The notes under the pieces were generated by a model. It did not search any database. It was given only the letters and a program-made list of their open reading frames with translations, and was not told the DNA's origin. A stretch of 64,000 bases of DNA from NCBI RefSeq assembly GCF_005886535.1, contig NZ_PNDS01000022.1, positions 26,066 to 90,065 of the forward strand. Direction: 5' to 3'. Within the stretch, counting starts at the first letter, position 1, and each line of letters starts with the position of its first letter. Origin of the DNA: Pseudoalteromonas sp. S2755 (lineage in GTDB: Bacteria > Pseudomonadota > Gammaproteobacteria > Enterobacterales > Alteromonadaceae). Positions 28,211 to 36,845 of this stretch are shown one piece after another. The position numbers and the translations under genes were made by a program.

Positions 28211-29878
28211 ATGTCAGAAAATTTTGCGCAGTTATTTGAAGAAAGCCTACAGGGTTTTGAAGTTGAGCAAGGCTCAATCGTTAAAGGTACAGTAATCGCT
28301 ATCGAGAACAACGTTGTTCTTGTTGATGCTGGCCTTAAGTCTGAAAGTGCAATCCCTGCAGAGCAATTCAAAAATGCTGCTGGTGAACTAGAAGTTGCAG
28401 TTGGCGACGAAGTAGATGTAGCACTTGACGCTATCGAAGACGGTTTCGGTGAGACTATCCTTTCTCGTGAGAAAGCGAAGCGTCACGAAGCTTGGATCCG
28501 TCTAGAGAAAGCATGTGAAGAGCACGAAACTGTTGTTGGTATGATCAACGGTAAAGTTAAAGGCGGTTTCACAGTTGAAGTTGATTCAATCCGTGCATTC
28601 CTACCTGGTTCACTTGTTGATGTACGTCCAGTTCGCGACACAGCTCACCTTGAAGGTAAAGAGCTAGAGTTCAAAGTTATCAAGCTAGACCAGAAGCGCA
28701 ACAACGTTGTTGTTTCACGTCGTGCTGTTATCGAATCTGAGAACTCACAAGAGCGTGAAGAGCTTCTTCAAAACCTTGTTGAAGGTCAAGAAGTTAAGGG
28801 TATCGTTAAGAACCTTACAGACTACGGTGCATTCGTAGACTTAGGTGGTGTTGACGGTCTTCTACACATCACTGACATGGCTTGGAAGCGTGTTAAGCAC
28901 CCTTCAGAGATCGTGAACGTAGGTGACGAAATCAACGTTAAAGTACTTAAGTTCGACAAAGAGAAGACTCGTGTTTCTCTAGGTCTTAAGCAACTTGGCG
29001 AAGATCCATGGGCTGCTATCGCTGGTCGTTACCCAGAAGGTGCTAAGCTTACTGGTCGTGTAACTAACCTAACTGACTACGGCTGTTTCGTTGAAATCGA
29101 AGAAGGCGTTGAAGGTCTAGTACACGTTTCAGAAATGGATTGGACTAACAAAAACATCCATCCTTCAAAAGTAGTTTCACTAGGTGATACTGTTGAAGTT
29201 ATGGTTCTTGAAATCGACGAAGAGCGTCGTCGTATTTCTCTAGGTCTTAAGCAGTGTAAAGCTAACCCTTGGCAAGAGTTTGCTCGTCTTAACAACAAAG
29301 GCGACCAAGTTTCTGGTAAGATCAAGTCTATCACTGACTTCGGTATCTTCATCGGTCTTGACGGTGGTATCGACGGTCTTGTACACCTATCTGACATCTC
29401 TTGGAACACTCCAGGTGAAGAAGCTGTACGTGAGTACAAGAAAGGTGACGAAATCACAGCGATCGTTCTACAAGTTGACCCAGAGCGTGAGCGTATCTCT
29501 CTAGGCGTTAAGCAAATCGACGCTGATCCATTCACTAACTACCTAGACGCCAACAAAAAAGGTGCTATTGTTAAAGGTAAAGTGACTGAAGTTGATGCTA
29601 AAGGCGCAACTGTTGAGCTAGTCGAAGGCGTTGAAGGTTACATCCGTGTAGCTGACATCGCGCAAGAGCGTGTTGAAGACGCGACTGCTGCTGTTTCTGC
29701 AGGCGACGAAATCGAAGCTAAATTTGTAGGTGTTGATCGTAAGAACCGTACTATCAGCCTATCAGTTAAAGCTATCTACGAAGCTGAAGAAAAAGAAGTA
29801 CTAGAAAAGCTTAAGAAAGATGAGCCTGCGTTCGAAAACGCAATGGCTGCAGCTTTCAAAAATGCTCAAAAAGACTAA
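28211..29878 (+). CDS. rpsA: 30S ribosomal protein S1
   Basis: This mRNA-binding ribosomal protein is needed to initiate translation on structured or weak-SD messages. The 555 residues hold six S1 (OB-fold) repeats. The later ones share the KxGDxV...GLVHxS...[10 protein letters not shown] pattern, so the internal DNA repeats are domain repeats. Codon use is markedly optimised, as expected for high expression. The leader lacks a clear Shine-Dalgarno sequence before the ATG, and S1 autoregulation through such a leader is known in E. coli. Confidence 0.98.
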   Translation: MSENFAQLFEESLQGFEVEQGSIVKGTVIAIENNVVLVDAGLKSESAIPAEQFKNAAGELEVAVGDEVDVALDAIEDGFGETILSREKAKRHEAWIRLEKACEEHETVVGMINGKVKGGFTVEVDSIRAFLPGSLVDVRPVRDTAHLEGKELEFKVIKLDQKRNNVVVSRRAVIESENSQEREELLQNLVEGQEVKGIVKNLTDYGAFVDLGGVDGLLHITDMAWKRVKHPSEIVNVGDEINVKVLKFDKEKTRVSLGLKQLGEDPWAAIAGRYPEGAKLTGRVTNLTDYGCFVEIEEGVEGLVHVSEMDWTNKNIHPSKVVSLGDTVEVMVLEIDEERRRISLGLKQCKANPWQEFARLNNKGDQVSGKIKSITDFGIFIGLDGGIDGLVHLSDISWNTPGEEAVREYKKGDEITAIVLQVDPERERISLGVKQIDADPFTNYLDANKKGAIVKGKVTEVDAKGATVELVEGVEGYIRVADIAQERVEDATAAVSAGDEIEAKFVGVDRKNRTISLSVKAIYEAEEKEVLEKLKKDEPAFENAMAAAFKNAQKD

Positions 29879-29896
29879 TTAATCGGTCTTTAAACT

Positions 29897-29923
29897 AGGA
29901 AGGGCGTTTAGCCCTTCCTTTTA
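29897..29923 (+). terminator. Terminator between rpsA and ihfB
   Basis: AGGAAGGGC and GCCCTTCCT form a nine-base stem with a GTTTA loop, followed by TTTT. It should end most rpsA transcripts before ihfB. Confidence 0.88.
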
Positions 29924-29939
29924 CACTAAAGGAAACATT

Positions 29940-30230
29940 ATGACAAAGTCTGAATTGATAGAACAACTTGCACTGCAGCACGCTCACGTTCCAGTTAAAG
30001 ATGTAGAGAATGCGGTAAAAGAAATCCTTGAACAAATGGCTGGCTCATTATCAGACTCGGAACGTATCGAAATCCGTGGCTTTGGTAGTTTCTCGCTTCA
30101 CTTCCGTTCTCCTCGCACTGGTCGTAATCCTAAAACAGGCGAGACAGTAGAATTGGATGGTAAATATGTACCACACTTTAAGCCAGGCAAAGAGCTGCGC
30201 GATAGAGTAAACGAAAGCTTAAATAATTAA
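29940..30230 (+). CDS. ihfB: Integration host factor subunit beta
   Basis: This DNA-bending nucleoid protein forms a heterodimer with IhfA. The 96 residues are a standard HU/IHF fold: [11 protein letters not shown] at the start, the [14 protein letters not shown] core, and [33 protein letters not shown], containing the DNA-arm proline. The RGFGSFSLH and arm sequence identify beta rather than alpha or HU. An AAAGGAAAC ribosome site precedes it. It follows rpsA as in E. coli. Confidence 0.97.
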   Translation: MTKSELIEQLALQHAHVPVKDVENAVKEILEQMAGSLSDSERIEIRGFGSFSLHFRSPRTGRNPKTGETVELDGKYVPHFKPGKELRDRVNESLNN

Positions 30231-30247
30231 GTCTAACGGAGCTAAAC

Positions 30248-30511
30248 TTGGTTGCAGTATTGAAAAAGGGATTAGCTGTTGTTGCCATACTGATTGCATT
30301 TTTAGTTGGAACACAAAATCCACAAGTTGTTAATGTCAATTTTGTAATTGCAAGTGCAGAGTTACCACTCGCAACCTTAATGAGTATTTGCTTAGCTCTT
30401 GGGATAATTATTGGTTTACTCGTAACAGCGTCGGTTTTATCTAAGCTTAAATGGCAAAATCATCGCCTAAAAAAAAGTAATAGTAAGCTTAGTCAAGCAG
30501 CCGAACGCTAG
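30248..30511 (+). CDS. lapA: LapA (YciS) inner-membrane protein
   Basis: This small inner-membrane protein of lipopolysaccharide assembly acts with LapB. The 87 residues have two membrane helices (about 7-22 and 39-62) with the family motif VGTQNPQVVNVNFV between them, and a basic cytoplasmic tail. The start is TTG with a CGGAG ribosome site. It lies two bases before lapB, the invariant lapA-lapB pairing. Confidence 0.92.
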   Translation: MVAVLKKGLAVVAILIAFLVGTQNPQVVNVNFVIASAELPLATLMSICLALGIIIGLLVTASVLSKLKWQNHRLKKSNSKLSQAAER

Positions 30512-30513
30512 TT

Positions 30514-31650
30514 ATGATCGAGCTGCTGTTTTTATTACTACCTGTAGCTGCCGCTTACGGCTATGTTATGGGTAAAAATAGTGCAAAAAATCAAGCCCTA
30601 GAGCAAAGTAGACAAATTACTTCTGAATACAGTAAAGGCCTAAAATTCCTACTAGACAGGGAAGAAGATCAGGGTCTTGAACACCTCACTAAATTACTTG
30701 AAGTCTCAGCAGACTCCGTTGACCATTATCTAACACTTGCATCGCTTTTTAGAAAGAGAGGTGAGTTAGATAGAGCAATAAAAATTCATGAGTTACTACT
30801 TAAACAACCTAATCTAGACGAAGAAGTGGTTAAGTCCTGTCGCTTAGAGCTTGCTCAAGATTACGTCTTAGCTGGTCTATTGGATAGTGCTGAAGAACAC
30901 TTAGTCACCCTTGTAAAGCTTGGGTTTAGAGATGCACTTGATCCAATTTTAAACCTATACTCTCAAACGAGAGATTGGCGAAAAGGCGTTCATATGTATG
31001 AAGCGCATCCTGAGCTTTTCAAAAAGTCGTCTCATTGCGCGACTATTGCAAATTTTTATTGTGAAGCTGCAAATCAAGAAAAGAATCCGAGTCTATTCGA
31101 AAAAGCGACGTCACTTGCGCATGAAACAGTAAGACCTTTGTACGAAATGGGCAAAGATGCATACAAACATGATGATTACGTGAAGTGCATATATTATTGG
31201 CGAAAGCTCGTGAGCCAATTTGTATTTATGGCGCCACTTGTAATCGAAGACCTTGAATCCTGTTATGTTAAATTAAATATTCATGATCAATTCTTTGAGT
31301 TAGTCTCAGAGCTGTTAGAAAAAGGGGGGGTGCTGATCAGAATTAAGTTTTGCCAAGGGTTAGTCCAAAAAGGCCATATTTCTGAGGCAATAGAGTTTCT
31401 AACTGATAGTTTAAAGCGTGAACCATCAATTAGGGGCTTTAGTTATTTGCTGCAACTCATTAGCGGCAAAGATGCTAAAATAGATCACGTATTACAAGAA
31501 ATAGATAAATTGGTGAAGTCTTATATTGCAACTAAGCCAAATTATCAATGTGGTCATTGTGGGTTTACAAGTCATACTATGTATTGGTTATGTCCCTCCT
31601 GCAAACATTGGGAGTCATTAGCTCCAAGCCGTGGGTTAGACGGCTTTTAA
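30514..31650 (+). CDS. lapB: LapB (YciM), lipopolysaccharide assembly regulator
   Basis: This inner-membrane-anchored scaffold in E. coli promotes FtsH degradation of LpxC and balances lipopolysaccharide with phospholipid synthesis. The 378 residues have an N-terminal helix (1-20), a series of TPR repeats, and a C-terminal rubredoxin-like metal site with Cys346, Cys349, Cys360 and Cys363 (CGHC...CPSC). It is similar in length to E. coli LapB (389). Confidence 0.95.
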   Translation: MIELLFLLLPVAAAYGYVMGKNSAKNQALEQSRQITSEYSKGLKFLLDREEDQGLEHLTKLLEVSADSVDHYLTLASLFRKRGELDRAIKIHELLLKQPNLDEEVVKSCRLELAQDYVLAGLLDSAEEHLVTLVKLGFRDALDPILNLYSQTRDWRKGVHMYEAHPELFKKSSHCATIANFYCEAANQEKNPSLFEKATSLAHETVRPLYEMGKDAYKHDDYVKCIYYWRKLVSQFVFMAPLVIEDLESCYVKLNIHDQFFELVSELLEKGGVLIRIKFCQGLVQKGHISEAIEFLTDSLKREPSIRGFSYLLQLISGKDAKIDHVLQEIDKLVKSYIATKPNYQCGHCGFTSHTMYWLCPSCKHWESLAPSRGLDGF

Positions 31651-31678
31651 GTTTTTAATTTGGCCAAATAGGGTAACT

Positions 31679-32389
31679 ATGTCGACACAAGATTTAAAAA
31701 AGGTTTTGATTGCGCTTGATTATGATAATGAAGAAGCAGCATTATCATTTGTTTCTCAGCTTTCACCTGATGAATGCCGATTGAAAGTAGGTAAAGAGAT
31801 GTTTACCTATTTTGGCCCTCAGTTTGTAAAAAAACTGGTAGATATGAATTTTGATGTGTTTTTAGACCTAAAATTTCATGATATTCCAAACACAGTTGCA
31901 AAAGCGGTGACTGCTGCGGCTGAGCTAGGGGTGTGGATGGTAAACGTTCACGCCAGTGGTGGTCATGAAATGATGTCAAAAGCAAAAGAAGCGTTGGTAG
32001 CTTACGGTGATAAAGCCCCACTACTTATTGCTGTGACCGTACTAACTAGTATGGATCAAGGACAATTATTAAAGCTTGGAATTGAAAAAACGCCCCAAGA
32101 GCAAGTGCTATATCTAGCAAAATTAGCGAAAGAATCAGGCCTAGACGGCGTAGTTTGTTCTGCGCAAGAAGCCGAGCTGTTAAAAGCTCAACTCGGTGAA
32201 GAATTTAAACTTGTAACACCTGGGATCCGACCTGCAGGCTCTGATGCTGGCGATCAAAAACGTATTATGACACCAGAAAAAGCGGTGAAAGCGGGGAGTG
32301 ATTACCTCGTGATAGGTCGTCCGATCACTAAAGCTGAAAACCCAGCGGCAGCTCTTAAAGAGATTAATCAAAGTATAGCTTCACTTTAA
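31679..32389 (+). CDS. pyrF: Orotidine 5'-phosphate decarboxylase
   Basis: This enzyme decarboxylates OMP to UMP in de novo pyrimidine synthesis. The 236 residues contain the catalytic Asp63-Lys65-Asp68 array in [12 protein letters not shown] and the phosphate-binding TPGIRPAG and VIGRPITKA segments. It follows lapB as in E. coli (yciS-yciM-pyrF). AAAGGC-AAC/GTT-GCCTTT at 32395-32420 may be its terminator, but the tail has few T residues. Confidence 0.97.
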   Translation: MSTQDLKKVLIALDYDNEEAALSFVSQLSPDECRLKVGKEMFTYFGPQFVKKLVDMNFDVFLDLKFHDIPNTVAKAVTAAAELGVWMVNVHASGGHEMMSKAKEALVAYGDKAPLLIAVTVLTSMDQGQLLKLGIEKTPQEQVLYLAKLAKESGLDGVVCSAQEAELLKAQLGEEFKLVTPGIRPAGSDAGDQKRIMTPEKAVKAGSDYLVIGRPITKAENPAAALKEINQSIASL

Positions 32390-32462
32390 ACATGAAAGGC
32401 TAACATTACTGTTGGCCTTTGCAATTTACGAGACCAGTTTAACCGAAGCGTTTGATTTTATC

Positions 32463-32783
32463 TCACTCTTCTTTCTCCGCAGTTTCAAAGTTCAAACTAA
32501 ATTGGCCACTGCGCTGCACTGAGAAAATAGCCTTTTGCCAGTTTTCTTCTTGATTTGATGTCGCATTTTCAAACAAACTTAGAAAAAGAACGGAAATTTC
32601 ATCACTAACCGGTATGACATGTGCTTGTTTGGGAGTGTTGGTGTCATAGTAAAAAGCGGAACACCTAGGCATATTGTCGTTATGGTAGTCCAATACGAGC
32701 CGCGCTTCACTCCACGGCTCTTTAATTTGTTGGTATAGATACTGGCCCAATTGTTGTGGGACTTGTCGGTTTTCTTCTCGCAT
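32463..32783 (-). CDS. Putative YezG-like immunity protein
   Basis: This 106-residue cytoplasmic protein is of uncertain function. The pattern of a short N-terminal helix, a LVLDYHN strand, CSAFYYDTNT, and a closing ENWQKAIFSVQRSGQFSLNFE resembles the YezG/DUF600 immunity family (WxK...F.G.F.I.F near the end). A clear AAGGAG ribosome site shows it is a real gene. No toxin is adjacent. It is the last of several minus-strand genes between pyrF and the T6SS locus, so an orphan immunity role is an inference. Confidence 0.6.
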   Translation of the reverse strand: MREENRQVPQQLGQYLYQQIKEPWSEARLVLDYHNDNMPRCSAFYYDTNTPKQAHVIPVSDEISVLFLSLFENATSNQEENWQKAIFSVQRSGQFSLNFETAEKEE

Positions 32784-32825
32784 TCCAACTCCTTGTTATG
32801 TTAAGCGATAAATGTTGATCTGATT

Positions 32826-32999
32826 TTACTGACGACTTTTGACTTTGGTATGTGCTATAAGTTTGTAGGTCCCAAAACCAACCAGTATAAGTATGATCGA
32901 GTGACCCGCGGCTTCACTTATGATAATCGCATTGGCAGATAGCCCCGAAAGTATAGACATACAGACAAAGAACGAAAGCACTGATATTAGTAACACCAT
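32826..32999 (-). CDS. Small hydrophobic protein B (57 residues), unknown
   Basis: This is a short ORF, MVLLISVLSFFVCMSILSGL through a second hydrophobic stretch (HSIILILVGFGTYKLIA) to a basic tail. That gives two likely membrane helices with the tail in the cytoplasm. It begins five bases after small ORF A stops, suggesting coupling. Not recognised as any known family. Confidence 0.5.
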   Translation of the reverse strand: MVLLISVLSFFVCMSILSGLSANAIIISEAAGHSIILILVGFGTYKLIAHTKVKSRQ

Positions 33000-33004
33000 G
33001 GCTT

Positions 33005-33112
33005 TTATCCAAGGTGGACTAGCTTATGACTCTGTTTGCTAATTAACACAGCAACGACAAAACTGATCAAAGAAACCAAAAAACCAATAACATACTGTTC
33101 CGTCGTGATCAT
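33005..33112 (-). CDS. Small membrane protein A (35 residues), unknown
   Basis: The ATG has an AAGGAAATACC ribosome site. The peptide is one membrane helix (YVIGFLVSLISFVVAVLIS, about 7-25) with a basic C-terminus KQSHKLVHLG. The positive end and good ribosome site argue for a genuine small protein. Its function is unknown. It is followed at once by small ORF B. Confidence 0.52.
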   Translation of the reverse strand: MITTEQYVIGFLVSLISFVVAVLISKQSHKLVHLG

Positions 33113-33213
33113 GGTATTTCCTTATTAGTAGATGGGTAAATTATTTTATTCATTTTCTGTCGTTTTAAAGACACGCTTAATAGAGTACTCGGTAGTTCAA
33201 TTCCACTCCGCAA

Positions 33214-33542
33214 TCATAATGACTCGATAAAGTCATGGCATTCAAGCCAATAAATTAAGCCGAACGTTGCCAAGAGTCGGGTGAAAAAAGTATCATCGTT
33301 TTCTGGCGATTGTACGCCCCGCGGTAGCGTGAGTAAATCTTTAGTAGCTCGCCATCTTATACACTCTTGTGAATAGCTCGTTTTTAAAAAGGATAATTGA
33401 TCAAAGATTGTACATCGATTTTTACAAAAACTTGGCTTTTATCTTTTTGTTTAAGTGATTCAACCCATGGCTGTAAGATTGATTGACAAGAATAAGTGTA
33501 CTCAGAAATCATCCTTATACAAAGTTCACAAAGAATGCCCAT
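33214..33542 (-). pseudogene. Frameshifted remnant of an unknown gene
   Basis: Two minus-strand frames with protein-like composition abut. An ATG at 33542 opens 52 codons (MGILCELCIRMISEYTYSC..., ending VFVKIDVQSLINYPF) that stop at 33384. A -1 shift near the VQSL codons continues into a longer open frame (DQLSFLKTSYSQECIRW..., TRLLATFGLIYWLECHDFIES) that stops at 33214. Together they would give about 105 residues. The protein is not recognised. It could be an inactivated immunity or accessory gene, or use programmed frameshifting. No Shine-Dalgarno sequence is seen. Confidence 0.45.
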
Positions 33543-33666
33543 GAAAAAGTGCTTATTTTATCTTAGCTGATTATTTCAAAAGTTACATCATTCCCAACCA
33601 AAAGTTTGTTAGAAAGAATAGAGTCTGATCCTAAAGTGCTATAGTAAATAAAACTTTCATTTATAC

Positions 33667-33693
33667 AAGTGGTTAGTTCGAAGCTAACCACTT
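33667..33693. repeat. Perfect ten-base hairpin
   Basis: AAGTGGTTAG pairs with CTAACCACTT around TTCGAAG. A wider AGTGCTA/TAGCACT pair flanks it (from about 33635 to 33700). Its function is unknown. It may be a structured RNA or terminator of the minus-strand cluster's upstream region. Confidence 0.5.
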
Positions 33694-34103
33694 TAGCACT
33701 ATAAATGGTTTCCTCATGTGCATGATATTTAGCCTTAGTTGATTTGCAAAACTTTTACAACAGTGCATAAAGTTTGGTTAATGATGTGTGAATTTGAAGC
33801 TTTAATGTAATTATCTGTTATTAAATAAACTCATATAATAATAGAGGTTATTACATGACTTTAGTTGAATGCAAGTGTGCTTTTTGTGGATTGATAATAT
33901 TAATTTGATATTAAGGTTGATCTAAAAAATTCGTTTGTGTATCGTATGCGCCGTTCGAGAATGTACATCAAAAGTCCAGGTGTTTAATGTGGTTTTTGTT
34001 TTCAGGGAAGTGTCTATCTCAACAAGTTGCAAGAAGGCTTAATGCAAACTGAATTGCTCATTAAGCTTTCTGACTTCCTCCCTGAATGCCTAGTAAAAGA
34101 AAA

Positions 34104-34137
34104 AACCCATTATAAAACAATGGGTTGAATATTTTTT
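34104..34137. terminator. Terminator-like hairpin upstream of tssJ
   Basis: AACCCATT and AATGGGTT form an eight-base stem, with an A-rich tract on the left (T-run on the minus strand) and ATTTTTT on the right. It could insulate the T6SS operon in both directions or end a small RNA. Confidence 0.6.
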
Positions 34138-34306
34138 AAGAAGATTTTCGAATGTTAACTTAGTATTCAGTTACAAACTGCATACTTGTGTTCTGTAATT
34201 TCTTGTTAAATAGTTAAATCAAATGTATTTTCACTATTGTACTGGAAATTAAAAAGATTAATTGTTTCCAATAATCTAATTTGGATGTCTTATAATTGAG
34301 GCGGTT

Positions 34307-34762
34307 ATGGCTAGGAATGCTTTATTTATAATGGTTTTGTTTTTAACTGGTTGTATGTCAACTTACGTTAAGTTAGACGTGACTGCTACTGATAACATAA
34401 ATTTAAACCAGTTTAACGAGCCACTACCTGTGGTATTAAAAGTATATCAACTTACTGATATTCAAGCGTTTAAAAATTCTACATTTGAACAGCTTTGGAA
34501 GTCAGATAAATCAATTCTGGCTAACACCTTAGTTACGGTGGAAGAACGCACCGTAAACCCCTCAGATCGTATAAAAATCGAGTTTGAACAAGCTGAATCT
34601 GCAAAGTACGTGGCTTTTGTTGCGCTATTTAGAGATAGAACGGGTGGTAACTGGCGCGCATTTTATGACTTAAATGATTGGCCTGTGCCTTTATCTACTT
34701 CTCTAGATATTGAAATTACAAGTAACTCGCTTCGCTTACCTGAAGTAGAGGAGGACAAGTAA
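34307..34762 (+). CDS. tssJ: T6SS outer-membrane lipoprotein TssJ
   Basis: This outer-membrane lipoprotein of the T6SS membrane complex binds the periplasmic part of TssM. The 151 residues start with a lipoprotein signal with lipobox LTGC (Cys16). A small beta-sandwich follows with the family pattern LPVVLKVYQLTDIQAF and the FVALFRDR.GGNWR strand. It is the first gene of the locus, and its stop overlaps the tssK ATG region by one base. Confidence 0.92.
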   Translation: MARNALFIMVLFLTGCMSTYVKLDVTATDNINLNQFNEPLPVVLKVYQLTDIQAFKNSTFEQLWKSDKSILANTLVTVEERTVNPSDRIKIEFEQAESAKYVAFVALFRDRTGGNWRAFYDLNDWPVPLSTSLDIEITSNSLRLPEVEEDK

Positions 34763-36102
34763 TGCAGCACAACAACGTATACAAACCTGTTTGGGCTGAA
34801 GGTTTAATGCTAAGTCAGCAGCATTTACAACTGTTCGATCAATACCAGCAATCTCAACTAGCTGGTGTACAGCAAAGTCTTAGAGACAATGCATATGGTT
34901 TAGACCGCATTGTATTCGACGAATCGGCATTGGCCAAAGGGGTAGTCAAGCTGCAAAGTATTGCGGCAATCTTCAAAAGTGGTCGTCATATACATCATGT
35001 TTTTGCTGACAACGAAGCGCCTATGTTTGAGCTTGAAGATAACAAAAGCGAATACATCATTAGTGTGGCGCTCGCGAACAATCATTCAGTAAGTAATATC
35101 CAAGGTTACCCGCAAACTGGGCAACTTAGTGCTTATGACTGTGATTTTGTTGAGCTTCAAGATGCACATGATCCAAACCGAAAAGCAGAGGTGATGGTTG
35201 CTAAACCTAAACTTATGCTAGTTGAGTTCAGCGCGAGTAACAGTTTTATAGAGCAATTGCCTTGTATAAAAGTTATACGTGGTGAGCATGGGCAGTTCGA
35301 AATTGACTCAAGCTATATTCCTCCATTGCTAAACATCAAAGCCCATGGCTATTTGGCCGAGCGCGTAAATAAACTCGTCAATATGGTTGAGGCTAAGTAT
35401 ACCGCGATGTTTACCAATCGTGCGAGTATGGGGATCGTGGAAGATTTTGGTCCAACAGAACTCAAACACTTTTTGTTATTACAAACATTTAGCTCTGTTT
35501 TTCCTGAGATTAAGCAGTTAAGTACCACAGCCAAAACTAGTCCTGGTGCATTGTTTATGGCGCTAAATAAACTGGTCTGCCAACTGATAAATTTCGAACC
35601 AGAAGCGAGTAAATTTGAGTTACCAGTTTATGACCATCAAGACTTAACGCGCAGCTTTGGTTTAATCGAATCTCATATTCAAACCCTTATTGGTTCGATA
35701 AGCGCAGCACGCTCGTCTGATCTAGTACTCAGTGCAATCTCTCAGTCTATCTTTGAGGTTAAAGACATAGAAAACAGTACTTTGACACGGGGTGAGCTAT
35801 ACATTGCGGCTTTCTATGAAAACGAATCTACCCAGTGGATTGAGCTATTTGCAGAGCAGGTTAAGCTGGCAGCGCCTAGTCAATTGGAAATCTTAATTGC
35901 GTCAGCGCTTGGTGGCGTGAAGTTAACACATTGTCAGCGCCCACCGAATAGAGTGTCGGTTAAAGGTGGTTATGAATATTTTAAAGTCGAACCGCACGGT
36001 GCCGCTTGGGAACAAGTCGTACAGGAATTAGCGTTAAGAATCTTTGTGCCATTTAGCCTTCAAGGCGTGAAACTTGAAGTGGTTTCAGTGGCGAGTAAAT
36101 AG
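34762..36102 (+). CDS. tssK: T6SS baseplate protein TssK
   Basis: This cytoplasmic baseplate subunit connects the baseplate wedge to TssL/TssM. The 446 residues begin with VYKPVWAEGLMLSQQHLQLFDQY, the conserved W.EGLFL.PQHFQ-type signature, and show the usual N-terminal shell, central helical and C-terminal receptor-like regions. The length is normal for the family. It is coupled to tssJ and followed closely by tssL. Confidence 0.95.
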   Translation: MQHNNVYKPVWAEGLMLSQQHLQLFDQYQQSQLAGVQQSLRDNAYGLDRIVFDESALAKGVVKLQSIAAIFKSGRHIHHVFADNEAPMFELEDNKSEYIISVALANNHSVSNIQGYPQTGQLSAYDCDFVELQDAHDPNRKAEVMVAKPKLMLVEFSASNSFIEQLPCIKVIRGEHGQFEIDSSYIPPLLNIKAHGYLAERVNKLVNMVEAKYTAMFTNRASMGIVEDFGPTELKHFLLLQTFSSVFPEIKQLSTTAKTSPGALFMALNKLVCQLINFEPEASKFELPVYDHQDLTRSFGLIESHIQTLIGSISAARSSDLVLSAISQSIFEVKDIENSTLTRGELYIAAFYENESTQWIELFAEQVKLAAPSQLEILIASALGGVKLTHCQRPPNRVSVKGGYEYFKVEPHGAAWEQVVQELALRIFVPFSLQGVKLEVVSVASK

Positions 36103-36118
36103 TTAGTAGGTAAAGGTC

Positions 36119-36841
36119 ATGGAAGCGTCGAAAAATAAATCTGAACTAGTCGCCTGCATTTCTCCGGTACTTGAGGTGCTTACCTCAATTCGCCAGGGTG
36201 GGGTTGATCATCAAGGAGTTGATGGTCTACGTAGTAAAGTCATGGATGCTTTTGATGAATACGAAAAAAGTTGTTATGACGCACGAATAAGTGCATCAGA
36301 CATGCAGGAAGCCAAATTTGCATTAACCGCTTTGGTCGACGAACAAATCATGACGGCGCAGAAGCCCTACAGTATGGAGTGGATGGCGCGACCTTTACAA
36401 TTAGAATTGTTTGGCAATATGCGTGCGGGAGAAGCTTTTTTTGAAAAGCTTGAAAACATCCGCCGTGCAGCAGCGCAGCAACGCACGGTTTTGGAAGTAT
36501 ATTTTGTTTGTTTACAGCTGGGTTTCGAAGGGATTTATAAGATCAAAGGGGTAGAGCAACTCAAAGCGTTGATGTTGGATGTTAGAGCGCAATTAGAAGA
36601 GCTTGCTGGACCTGCAAAATTACAGCTTTCTGATAATGCAAAACCGCAAGAAAGTATGGTCACTAAAGTAGGAAGAAACCTACCTTATTGGGTTATTTTA
36701 TCGGTAACGCTTGCGTTACTCGCCAGTATGTATGTTGGTTCAACGTATTTCATTGAGAATCGCGCGAACCAGCAAGTCGTGCAAATTGATAAGCATATTG
36801 AAGTACTAACGCAGTTAGAGAAAACAGGGAAAGCGAGGTAA
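36119..36841 (+). CDS. tssL: T6SS inner-membrane protein TssL (DotU/IcmH)
   Basis: This inner-membrane protein has a helical cytoplasmic domain that recruits the baseplate. The 240 residues contain the DotU core (FALTALVDEQIMT, LELFGN...GEAFFEKLE, VYFVCLQLGFEGIYKI). One C-terminal membrane helix lies at about 190-212, followed by a short periplasmic end. There is no OmpA-like peptidoglycan-binding extension, so anchoring must come from elsewhere. It sits four bases before tssM, forming the standard TssJLM set. Confidence 0.95.
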   Translation: MEASKNKSELVACISPVLEVLTSIRQGGVDHQGVDGLRSKVMDAFDEYEKSCYDARISASDMQEAKFALTALVDEQIMTAQKPYSMEWMARPLQLELFGNMRAGEAFFEKLENIRRAAAQQRTVLEVYFVCLQLGFEGIYKIKGVEQLKALMLDVRAQLEELAGPAKLQLSDNAKPQESMVTKVGRNLPYWVILSVTLALLASMYVGSTYFIENRANQQVVQIDKHIEVLTQLEKTGKAR

Positions 36842-36845
36842 CATC

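Larger units (their letters stand above)
33543..34306. other. AT-rich intergenic region before the T6SS locus
   Basis: This 764-base stretch has no convincing gene longer than about 20 codons. It contains the 33667-33693 hairpin, an inverted repeat GCTTAATG/CATTAAGC at 34037-34066, and a terminator-like hairpin at 34104-34126. A GAGG ribosome site at 34298-34301 serves tssJ. The T6SS promoter must lie here, but I cannot place it reliably. No good sigma-54 motif was seen. Confidence 0.6.

Noticed and set aside
28770..29560. Repeated DNA inside rpsA
   Set aside because: It reflects the homologous S1 domains and strong codon bias, not a mobile or tandem DNA repeat.
33855..33908. A 17-residue ORF (MTLVECKCAFCGLIILI)
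   Set aside because: It is too short to judge. The AGAGG upstream overlaps the likely transcription start of the nearby -10.
34291..34296. TATAAT just before tssJ
   Set aside because: It leaves almost no leader and has no -35 at proper spacing, so it is probably chance.
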